35,390 nt of DNA, taken from Ignavibacteria bacterium RIFOXYC2_FULL_35_21 (GTDB lineage Bacteria > Bacteroidota > Ignavibacteria > Kapaibacteriales > UBA2268). Below, piece by piece: positions 7,015 to 14,542 of this stretch. The translations under genes and the position numbers were made by a program. The notes beneath the pieces were generated by a model that saw nothing but the letters and a program-made list of their open reading frames with translations, did no database searches and was not told the DNA's origin. Position 1 is the stretch's first letter; each line of letters starts with the position of its first letter. The stretch spans positions 1 to 35,390 of the forward strand of contig MHAY01000059.1 of assembly GCA_001804705.1 (NCBI GenBank). The letters are read 5' to 3'.

Positions 7015-9453
7015 ATGAGATTGATAAGAATTTTAGGTATAGCGGTAATACTATTAAGTACAATAGAAAATATAAAATCACAAGATAAATCAGAAGAAAA
7101 AAGTTTTAGGGGAAAAATAACGGGCAATGTGGTTGACAGGAATTCACTTTTTGCGCTGCCGGGTGCTACACTGAGCCTTTATAAATATAGCGATTCAACA
7201 ATTCAAACCGGTGCTATTGCCGACAGAAAAGGGAATTTTGAAATAAAAGAAATACCTAATGGAAAGTATTCTTTGAAGGCTACATATATAGGTTATGCAC
7301 AAAAGTTTGTTAAGAATATAGAGTTATCCAGAACAAATTCAACAATCAATCTTGGTCAAATCGGACTTAGCCTTTCATTATCAGAAACCGATGAAGTTAA
7401 CGTAACGGCAGAAAAGCCCCATGTTGAATTTTCAGCAGGTAAGAAAATATTCAATATTGAGAAAGATATTGTTGCTTCGGGTGGAAATGCTATTGATGTT
7501 CTCAAAAACATACCGTCTGTCGAGGTTGATATTGATAATAACGTTTCATTGAGAGGAAGCGGCAGCGTTCAATTTTTAATTAATGGGAAACCTTCGACAA
7601 TGCTTTCATCAGGCACTTCGGCGCTGGAGCAAATACCTGCAAGCATGATAGAAAATATCGAAATCATAACAAATCCTACTGCAAAGTTCGATGCAGAAGG
7701 GACCGCAGGGATAATCAATATCAACATGAAAAAGGAAGGAAATAACGGAATCAATGGAATAGCAATGATAAATGCAGGAACATATGATAGGTATAATGCA
7801 TCGCTTAACGTTAATTATAAACTCGATGGGTTGAATATCAATGCCGGTTATGATTTTTACGGAAGCCTCTGGGGTATGGACGGTTCTTCATTCCGAAGAA
7901 CGATTCTCGAAGATTCCACAACCGAAATGAATCAGGATTTCTTTCATAGGAGGAGAAATATTTCTCATAGTGTCAAAGGGGGAATTGAATATAATATCAA
8001 TAAAAATAATCAGCTAATAATAAATGCTTCATACAGGGGCAGTAATGCTGACAGAAGCGGCGAGTCAATTAATATTTCAAATAATATATTACAGGAAAAT
8101 ACAGACAAAAGCAATTCAAAAAATGGAGAAATCAGTACATCACCAAACATTGATTTATCACTTAATTACAGGCTGACATTAAATAAGAAATTTCATGAGT
8201 TAACTTTTGATGCCTTTTATTCCACTGACAATGATGATGAAAGTACAACCAACCATCAGTATTTTACTTTTCCAATTGAATCATATTACGGGCAAAATTC
8301 AATAGGATTAGGAAAAGACAAATCCATAATTTTACAATCGGATTATGTTTTGCCGTTCAGGGACAGCACAAGGCTTGAAGCAGGAATTAAAGCAATACAC
8401 AAAATAATGGATTCGGATTACCAAAATTTCACAAAAGCTGATACTATTCCCGATTGGGTACTTGACCAAAGTAAATCGAACCATTACATTTATGACGAGA
8501 ATGTCTATTCTGCATATTTAATATTTTCAAATAAAGTAGGTGAATTTTCCTACTCAGCAGGTGTTCGTGCAGAACAGACAATAACAAAAGGAGAACAAAA
8601 AACCACTAATAATATTAATGAAAGAAACTATCTTGACTTTTTTCCCAACATAAGTTTTGGATACAAATTAGATATTAACCATGAATTACAATTAAGCTAC
8701 AGCAGGCGAATAGAAAGGCCGAGGTCAAGGTTTCTTAATCCATTTGTTGAATACATGGATTATTACAATGTGAGATATGGTAATCCCAATCTCAAGCCTC
8801 AATACACCAATTCTTTCGAGTTGGGAATTCTACAAAATTATTCTAAATTCTCAATTACACCCTCTATTTTTTATAACAACACTAAAGATGTATTTGACAG
8901 ATTTACCGTTCTTTTACCTGATGGCAAAATAGGAATGACATGGGAAAATATGTCTTCTAAATATTCTTATGGACTCGAAATTAATTTTTCCGGCGACCCG
9001 TTTGCTTGGCTCAGGCTAAGCCTCGACGGTTCCTACTACAAATATGTTGTTGAAGGCATCCAAAGTTATGAAGGCCAGAAAAGAGAGGACTTTAGCTGGA
9101 AAACAAGACTTAACGCAACAATTACTCCAATGAAAGAACTAAATTTTCAAATTACGGGGTACTACACTGCTCCCAGCGAAAACATACAGGGTAAGAGATT
9201 TTCATCTTACGGAGTGGACTTCGGGGCAAGATATGATTTGCATGAAAATTTAACATTGACTTTCAGGGCATCCGACATTTTTCATACACGTACCTGGCAT
9301 AGTATTTCGACAGGTACAGGATTTTACTACGATAACGATATACACCCTCTTTCTCAATATATATCACTTGGTTTCCAGTACAAGATAAACCAGGGCATAA
9401 AGCAAAAGCAACGAAATGGGGAAGACAGCATTGAGGATGAAGGAATGTTTTAA
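7015..9453 (+). CDS. TonB-dependent outer-membrane receptor with CarboxypepD_reg-like domain
   Basis: An 812-residue outer-membrane protein. After a signal peptide (to about residue 22) comes a carboxypeptidase-regulatory-like beta sandwich at about 32-110 (GNVVDRNSLFALPGATLSLY). A plug domain follows at about 130-240 (NAIDVLKNIPSVEVDIDNN, then NPTAKFDAEGTAGIINI), then a beta barrel of the outer-membrane-barrel family 3 type. Such receptors take up metal chelates, vitamins or peptides using TonB; the substrate is not evident. The upstream HMA-like gene hints at a metal compound (inference). A GGGA at 7004-7007 precedes the ATG. The C-terminus is not the usual aromatic residue of a barrel but a charged extension (NGEDSIEDEGMF). 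Confidence 0.9.
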   Translation: MRLIRILGIAVILLSTIENIKSQDKSEEKSFRGKITGNVVDRNSLFALPGATLSLYKYSDSTIQTGAIADRKGNFEIKEIPNGKYSLKATYIGYAQKFVKNIELSRTNSTINLGQIGLSLSLSETDEVNVTAEKPHVEFSAGKKIFNIEKDIVASGGNAIDVLKNIPSVEVDIDNNVSLRGSGSVQFLINGKPSTMLSSGTSALEQIPASMIENIEIITNPTAKFDAEGTAGIININMKKEGNNGINGIAMINAGTYDRYNASLNVNYKLDGLNINAGYDFYGSLWGMDGSSFRRTILEDSTTEMNQDFFHRRRNISHSVKGGIEYNINKNNQLIINASYRGSNADRSGESINISNNILQENTDKSNSKNGEISTSPNIDLSLNYRLTLNKKFHELTFDAFYSTDNDDESTTNHQYFTFPIESYYGQNSIGLGKDKSIILQSDYVLPFRDSTRLEAGIKAIHKIMDSDYQNFTKADTIPDWVLDQSKSNHYIYDENVYSAYLIFSNKVGEFSYSAGVRAEQTITKGEQKTTNNINERNYLDFFPNISFGYKLDINHELQLSYSRRIERPRSRFLNPFVEYMDYYNVRYGNPNLKPQYTNSFELGILQNYSKFSITPSIFYNNTKDVFDRFTVLLPDGKIGMTWENMSSKYSYGLEINFSGDPFAWLRLSLDGSYYKYVVEGIQSYEGQKREDFSWKTRLNATITPMKELNFQITGYYTAPSENIQGKRFSSYGVDFGARYDLHENLTLTFRASDIFHTRTWHSISTGTGFYYDNDIHPLSQYISLGFQYKINQGIKQKQRNGEDSIEDEGMF

Positions 9454-9618
9454 CCCAAATTATTCATTAGAAATGCAAGAAAATCTTAATAATGTCATGC
9501 TGAGCGAAGTCGAAGCATCTCATCATTGTATAAGATTCTTCACAAATACACACCTCAAAATGACAGTCCAACACTTGCTTATAAGACTTAAACAATTTTC
9601 TATTGAATAATTTGGGTT
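9452..9618. mobile_element. MITE-like element with 22-bp terminal inverted repeats
   Basis: Positions 9452-9473 and 9597-9618 are inverted copies of each other over 22 bases with one mismatch, starting AACCCAAATTATTCA. The 123-bp interior has no plausible gene and carries the dispersed gtcatgctgagcgaag motif at 9494-9520. Size and layout resemble a non-autonomous miniature element, but no clear target-site duplication flanks it. The left end overlaps the receptor stop codon and the right end overlaps the first codons of a TonB gene remnant. As RNA, the repeats would form a long hairpin that could end receptor transcription. Confidence 0.6.
9494..9520. repeat. dispersed gctcag/cttcga motif, copy 4 (reverse)
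   Basis: gtcatgctgagcgaagtcga followed by agcatct is the reverse complement of the motif seen at 295-316, 433-456 and 546-569. It sits in the interior of the inverted-repeat element. Confidence 0.7.
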
Positions 9619-9730
9619 TAATGATGCTGCTATTAATGCAGTTAAAAATGTGAAATTCACACCTGCTGTCCAGGATGGTAAGAACATAGATATTTGGGTT
9701 TCAATACCAATCAATTTTAAATTAAAGTAG
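9611..9730 (+). pseudogene. remnant of a TonB energy-transducer C-terminal domain
   Basis: The frame from 9611 to the TAG at 9728-9730 reads FGFNDAAINAVKNVKFTPAV, then QDGKNIDIWVSIPINFKLK. This closely matches the end of TonB C-terminal domains: the D-x-AA-x-x-AV helix, KFTPAxQDGK, and W-x-S/T-I-P-I-x-F. Only 39 codons remain. An in-frame TAA at 9608-9610 and the inverted-repeat element sit where the rest of the gene should be. No start codon or signal anchor is present, so this is a decayed 3' end. It lies directly behind a TonB-dependent receptor, suggesting the two once formed a receptor/TonB pair. Confidence 0.75.
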
Positions 9731-9770
9731 TTAATAATTACACTTTAATTTTCAATTCAAATACATTGGT

Positions 9771-9778
9771 TATTTTTG
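9771..9778 (+). promoter_or_regulatory. putative -7 element of the methyltransferase gene
   Basis: TATTTTTG matches TAnnTTTG and lies 22 bases before the ATG at 9801. The -33 TTTG is not evident. In AT-rich DNA such a match can occur by chance. Confidence 0.35.
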
Positions 9779-9800
9779 AATAAAAAATAATTAATGAATT

Positions 9801-10631
9801 ATGAAAGATTATTTGATAAAAAATTACGATGTCAATTCAATTATACCTATCATTGACGAACTGCCACTATGGTCAGCACACTTTGGAATAAAACTACTTG
9901 AAGTTATCAAAATGAAGCCGGGGATGAATGTGCTGGATATTGCCTCAGGACTTGGTTTTCCGGCTATTGAGATTGCGATGCGACTAGGTGATTCATGTAA
10001 GGTTTGGGGTGTTGAGCCTTGGAAGGAAGCAAGGGAAAGAGCCAATGAGAAAATAATTTCGCTTGGATTGAAGAATATTGAGATTATTGATGGAGTTGCT
10101 GAGAAACTGCTTTTTGAAAATGATTTATTCGATTTAGTCGTTTCGAATAATGGAATAAATAATGTCCAGGATATTCCCAAGAGTTTCAGTGAAATTCACA
10201 GGGCTTCAAAGACAGGTTGTCAATTTGTTTTTACGATGAATCTCGATGGGTCAATGCATGAGTTCTATTCGGTTTTTCATGATGTACTATTGAAACGTGG
10301 AATGGATAATGAAATTCAGAAAATGAAAGAACAAATTTATGAAAAGAGAAAACCTATAATTGAAATTGAGAAATGGCTGAATGAGACAGGTTTTTATATA
10401 AACAATATTATAACCGACAACTTCAAAATGAGATACCTGAATGGAACTGCAATGTTAAACCATTTTCTGATTCAAATCGGATTCATCGAGAGCTGGCTCA
10501 AAATTTTACCTGAAGACAAAGTCAATGCAATTTTTAGCGAGATTGAAGAAAGATTGAATATAATAGCTGAGGAAGAAGGTGAGATTGTAATGACAATCCC
10601 CTACTCGACTTTTGATTGTTTTAAAATCTAA
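9801..10631 (+). CDS. class I SAM-dependent methyltransferase
   Basis: A 276-residue soluble protein of the UbiE/Methyltransf_11 type. The S-adenosylmethionine-binding motif I is VLDIASGLGF (44-53). An acidic residue ends the second strand (VEPW, Glu72), and the motif IV region is FDLVVSNNGINNV (110-122). The C-terminal part (150-276) is more variable and probably forms the substrate lid. The acceptor cannot be named. It is followed eight bases later by the YdeI-like gene, so the two are likely co-transcribed; they share no obvious pathway. Confidence 0.85.
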   Translation: MKDYLIKNYDVNSIIPIIDELPLWSAHFGIKLLEVIKMKPGMNVLDIASGLGFPAIEIAMRLGDSCKVWGVEPWKEARERANEKIISLGLKNIEIIDGVAEKLLFENDLFDLVVSNNGINNVQDIPKSFSEIHRASKTGCQFVFTMNLDGSMHEFYSVFHDVLLKRGMDNEIQKMKEQIYEKRKPIIEIEKWLNETGFYINNIITDNFKMRYLNGTAMLNHFLIQIGFIESWLKILPEDKVNAIFSEIEERLNIIAEEEGEIVMTIPYSTFDCFKI

Positions 10632-10639
10632 ATTAAATT

Positions 10640-11209
10640 ATGGAAATAACAAAAACAATATATGCGAAAAATCGCATTGAATGGAGAAAATGGCTCGAAA
10701 AGAACTACGATGAACAAAAAGAAATCTGGCTGATTTATTATAAAAAACATACCGGAAAACCAAGAATACCATACAATGATGCTGTCGAGGAGGCTTTGTG
10801 CTTTGGATGGATTGACAGCACTATAAAAAGAATAGACGATGAAAAATACTGCCAGAAATTTACACCGAGGAATCACAAAAGCGGCTGGTCCGAATCGAAT
10901 ATATTGAGGATGAAAAAACTCATTAAAGATGGAAAAATGACAGATGCAGGAATGGCGAAATTCAAGCCTGAAAATAAATTATATCCAACAAGGTTAATAA
11001 ACACTGATGAAAAAGATATTCCATCCTTTATTCTAGATGCTCTTAAGGAAAATTCTTCTGCACTTGAAAAATTCAGAAAACTGGCACCTTCGCATAAACG
11101 AAATTACCTGAGGTGGATTACCGAACCCAAAAGAGAGGAAACTCGTGAAAAAAGATTAGCTAAAACTGTGGAACTCCTTTCCAAAGGAAAGACATTAGGA
11201 ATGGTGTGA
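10640..11209 (+). CDS. YdeI/OmpD-associated family protein (OmdA-like)
   Basis: A 189-residue protein typical in length and sequence of the YdeI/OmdA family, sometimes annotated as bacteriocin-protection protein. It shows the N-terminal RIEWRKWLEKNY segment, the conserved DAVEEALCFGWIDSTIKRID block (about 49-68), FTPRNHKSGWSESN, and a C-terminal helix with LAPSHKRNYLRWI before an Arg/Lys-rich tail (EETREKRLAKTVELLSKGK). The biochemical function of the family is poorly defined; roles in stress or peptide resistance are reported for relatives. It has no signal peptide and should be cytoplasmic. It follows the methyltransferase gene with an eight-base gap. Confidence 0.85.
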   Translation: MEITKTIYAKNRIEWRKWLEKNYDEQKEIWLIYYKKHTGKPRIPYNDAVEEALCFGWIDSTIKRIDDEKYCQKFTPRNHKSGWSESNILRMKKLIKDGKMTDAGMAKFKPENKLYPTRLINTDEKDIPSFILDALKENSSALEKFRKLAPSHKRNYLRWITEPKREETREKRLAKTVELLSKGKTLGMV

Positions 11210-11216
11210 TTTTTAA

Positions 11217-11239
11217 GTGTCAGGAGTAACTCCCGACAC
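11217..11239. terminator. hairpin between convergent genes
   Basis: GTGTCAGGAG and CTCCCGACAC pair over ten positions with one mismatch around TAA. It lies in the 38-bp gap between two convergent genes. Neither strand has a good T-run after it, so termination is inferred mainly from position. Confidence 0.5.
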
Positions 11240-11247
11240 CGTTTACA

Positions 11248-12690
11248 TTATAACTTAATGATTTTCTTAACAAAATATTTTTTCTGATTTTCAATTTTTA
11301 CAAAATATAATCCTTGAGTTAACCCGCTAATGTCAATTCCGGTTTGATTTGAATTTATCTTTGTAGGAACTATCATTTGAATACCAAGAACATTAATAAT
11401 TTCTACAGACAAAATCTCATTATTTGGTGATGAAATTGAAATAAAATCATTATCCGAACTAAAGTTGATTTCAGGTTCCGTAACTATTTTAACGTCGGTA
11501 TTTAGTAATTCCGAAATCTCGAGTTTCCAGATTGAGCCTTTATCACCACGTTCAGCAAGGATAATTGATTTTTCATAATCCCAATATGCTATCGATAAAA
11601 AGTTTCTGCCTGTTGCAGGAATAAGTTCATTCCAATTCACTAAGTCATAAGTTGAATAAACAGAGCCATCAGCAAAATAAGTGATGAGATACTTATCATC
11701 CACATTAGCAAAAACATTGAAAGAGTAGTTCAAAGCTCCAGGCATTTTAACCGTATCAATATTTCCATTCTCAAAGATGACATAGATAGTTCTTGCTATA
11801 TTTGCTGCAACAATAAGTTTATGATTAAAAACACACATTCTGAAAAGTGCATTAGGAACTACATCAGGAATTACATCCCAGCTGGCACCATAATCCGTAC
11901 TTTTTTTCAGGAAGTAATAATAGTGGTTAACATTGTTTTCAAATATCGTATAATAAGTATGAACATATAAATCATTATTAAATTTTATTATATCCATTGT
12001 TCTAAATTGACTGACTTCGGAACCATTTCTTCCGGAGACAAGCTCCCAGGAGTACCCAAAATCAATTGATTTCCAGACCTGTCCATAACATGCATTGCTG
12101 CTATCAAGCGGATTACCGCAATTACCCCCGTTTTTTGAATATTGTGCAGGATTGTATGCACTTGTCGCGAGAAATAAATAACTTGAATCTTTGTCAAAAT
12201 ACAAGCCCCATGAGTGTAATACATCCGGTAATATTGGTTTTTTATTAATATCATATCTTAATTTTATAAATTGTTGTGTATTAGGATAATACTTATAAAA
12301 ATTTCCGCCTTCCCATCCATCAGCTCCTGAAGGGTCACTGCCAATACCGTATAATGTATCATTTACCCATTTTATACAATGTACACCCTGTTCGCTGAAT
12401 TGTCCAAGAGGAAGCAGAGACTCACCTGTCCATCCAGCTAATAAAGTACCATCCGAGTCTGCAGGTTGTGATTTGGCAAATCCAAAATATAATTCATCCA
12501 TTCTTGGTGCAATAACCCAAGTACCAAACCACTGCTTATTTGGAGTGTATCCTGTTTCATTCTTAAACCATTCAGCATAATTAAAACCGGGATTTAGTTC
12601 TTCTAAATTATAAACGGCATAAGAAGAGGATAAACCGATAATGACAAGTAAAAAAAAACAGAAAATACAGTTTAACATTTTACTATACAT
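11248..12690 (-). CDS. T9SS-secreted Asp-box beta-propeller protein
   Basis: A 480-residue secreted protein. It has a signal peptide (about 1-25). Two Asp-box motifs of the S-x-D-x-G-x-x-W type are visible at about 208-217 (SIDFGYSWEL) and 264-273 (STDYGASWDV). These boxes mark the blade turns of sialidase-like and photosystem-assembly-like propellers. The last 75 residues form a T9SS type A sorting domain: VEIINVLGIQM, TGIDISGLTQGLYFVKIENQ and the basic end YFVKKIIKL. The protein is therefore expected to be exported by T9SS and attached to or released from the cell surface. Catalytic sialidase residues were not identified, so a binding role is as likely as an enzyme. Confidence 0.85.
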   Translation of the reverse strand: MYSKMLNCIFCFFLLVIIGLSSSYAVYNLEELNPGFNYAEWFKNETGYTPNKQWFGTWVIAPRMDELYFGFAKSQPADSDGTLLAGWTGESLLPLGQFSEQGVHCIKWVNDTLYGIGSDPSGADGWEGGNFYKYYPNTQQFIKLRYDINKKPILPDVLHSWGLYFDKDSSYLFLATSAYNPAQYSKNGGNCGNPLDSSNACYGQVWKSIDFGYSWELVSGRNGSEVSQFRTMDIIKFNNDLYVHTYYTIFENNVNHYYYFLKKSTDYGASWDVIPDVVPNALFRMCVFNHKLIVAANIARTIYVIFENGNIDTVKMPGALNYSFNVFANVDDKYLITYFADGSVYSTYDLVNWNELIPATGRNFLSIAYWDYEKSIILAERGDKGSIWKLEISELLNTDVKIVTEPEINFSSDNDFISISSPNNEILSVEIINVLGIQMIVPTKINSNQTGIDISGLTQGLYFVKIENQKKYFVKKIIKL

Positions 12691-12901
12691 AATTCACCAA
12701 TAAAGAATTTAATATCAAATTAGTAAATGTATGATTTCATATATTATTTAGTCTTTATTAAGATTTATTTAAATATCGGCTAACACAACTTATTGTATTT
12801 CAACTATTTATAAACACACATATTTTATTATGAGATAAAATTTTCTTAATTTTGAAAGATATTTTTTGAAAATTAAACATTATTAATCTGTAAATGAATT
12901 A

Positions 12902-12909
12902 TATTTTTG
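12902..12909 (+). promoter_or_regulatory. putative -7 element of the cytochrome cluster
   Basis: TATTTTTG matches TAnnTTTG, 53 bases before the first possible ATG (12962). It lies in the 271-bp AT-rich region between the divergent T9SS cargo and the cytochromes. No -33 TTTG is seen at the ideal distance. Confidence 0.3.
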
Positions 12910-12961
12910 AAATTAAATATCTTTATTGAATAATCACAAATATATAATATAATTTGATTAA

Positions 12962-14503
12962 ATGGTTGAGAAAATAATGATTAAAAATTTAGAATCAAAA
13001 ATGAAAATCGAAAACAGAATCAGTTCGGTTATTTTTGCAGCAATTATCTGCATTATAAGTTATGGTGTATCATTAGCCCAAAAAAGTGAAGTATGTCTCG
13101 AATGTCATTCTGACCCTGATATTTCTACGGAAAGAAACGGAAAAACAGTATCATTGACAGTAAAGAAGTATTTGCTTGCAAAATCAGTACACGGAAAACT
13201 TGAATGTGTCAACTGCCACGTAGGTTTCGATGCAGAGGCTGTTCCTCACAAAGAACCAATGACACAGGTAAATTGCATGAACTGCCATAAAGAAGCACCC
13301 AGCAAACATATATTTCATCATGCGATGGGTAAGCCAAAACCCGGAACAAATAAGGCTTATTTTAACTGCAAGGGCTGTCATGGTAATCACGAAGTTTCAT
13401 CATATAAGTCGGCTTTTTCGAAAACGCATTTTACCAATTCAACGAGCTTTTGCGGTACCTGTCATAAAGATGAAAAGGAAGCACATGTTCAGTCGCAGCA
13501 TTATGTCGAATTGAATAAAAATAATCCCAATGCACCTACATGTATATACTGCCATTCAAAACCGGTTACCAAAGCAGGTGAACAGGACCTGGCAAAATTA
13601 AAATATAACCAGGAACAATTATGTTTGTCTTGTCACATCAATAATCCTAACATACAAAGCAAGTATGCGAAGAGCCTGGTAAATTACGGTTCGAGTGTTC
13701 ATGGTGCAGCAATAGCAAGAGGCAATAAAAATGCTGCTGTTTGCATAGATTGCCACAGTGCTCATAATTTACAGAAAGCAAATTCACCGAACTCCACTAT
13801 CAGTCAATTTCATATTCCACATGTTTGCGGAAAGTGCCATATCTCGATAAACCAGGAATACGAGAGCAGTACACATGGAGTAGCACTAAAAAAAGGTATC
13901 AGGGATGCTCCGGGTTGTACTTTCTGTCATGGCGAACATAATATACGGCCCCTGCCCGATGTTCCTGCACGTGTGTTTGAAGATACACATATCAAGCATA
14001 CAACTATAGTACGCAATAAAATGGTTTATTGTATAGCTTGTCATGCCGATGAAAAAATGATGAGCAAATACGGTATAAGCACGGTGGCTAAAGCCCATGA
14101 TTGGCTGCCTAACCAAACAAAACACTGGGAGACAGTCAGATGTGTTGACTGCCATTCGTCTTATGACCCTCCGAATTTATCGCATAATATTTTACCTCCC
14201 GACAAAACTATAAAAAAGTGTGAGGAGTGCCATAATCAAAATTCTTTGCTGATGTCAAAGCTATATAAGCACGAGAAAATAAAATCCCGTGAAAAATTCG
14301 GTTTCATAAATGGTACTATTCTTAGCGATGCTTATGTGATTGGTACGACAAGAAATGTTTTATTGGATGTGTTAAGCATTAGTGTTTTCGGATTAACGAT
14401 TATGGGCGTAGGAATTCATGGGCTTTTACGATGGTATTTCAGAAAAAGGCCGGCTCAAATACCCGACCAGGCTAAAATAGATAGTAAAGATAAAAATGAA
14501 TAG
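12962..14503 (+). CDS. tridecahaem membrane-anchored cytochrome c
   Basis: A 513-residue protein with 13 CxxCH haem-binding motifs, from CLECH at residue 45 to CEECH near residue 420. Many extra histidines, often in SVHG or STHG contexts, are likely distal ligands. The motifs are paired as in the doubled-CxxCH and cytochrome c3-like families. An N-terminal export signal ends SLAQ near residue 40. A single membrane helix at about 467-490 followed by a basic tail anchors it with the haems in the periplasm. It starts a three-gene cytochrome cluster, 39 bases before the next gene. ATGs at 12962, 12977 and 13001 are all possible starts; the last leaves the neatest signal peptide. Confidence 0.92.
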   Translation: MVEKIMIKNLESKMKIENRISSVIFAAIICIISYGVSLAQKSEVCLECHSDPDISTERNGKTVSLTVKKYLLAKSVHGKLECVNCHVGFDAEAVPHKEPMTQVNCMNCHKEAPSKHIFHHAMGKPKPGTNKAYFNCKGCHGNHEVSSYKSAFSKTHFTNSTSFCGTCHKDEKEAHVQSQHYVELNKNNPNAPTCIYCHSKPVTKAGEQDLAKLKYNQEQLCLSCHINNPNIQSKYAKSLVNYGSSVHGAAIARGNKNAAVCIDCHSAHNLQKANSPNSTISQFHIPHVCGKCHISINQEYESSTHGVALKKGIRDAPGCTFCHGEHNIRPLPDVPARVFEDTHIKHTTIVRNKMVYCIACHADEKMMSKYGISTVAKAHDWLPNQTKHWETVRCVDCHSSYDPPNLSHNILPPDKTIKKCEECHNQNSLLMSKLYKHEKIKSREKFGFINGTILSDAYVIGTTRNVLLDVLSISVFGLTIMGVGIHGLLRWYFRKRPAQIPDQAKIDSKDKNE

Positions 14504-14542
14504 TGTAGTACGGATTAATCGAAGGTATTTAATTAGGGAATA

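Noticed and set aside
9416-9610. 64-codon plus-strand frame after the receptor
   Set aside because: It runs from the receptor's last codons through the inverted-repeat element; the translation is repeat DNA, not a protein family.
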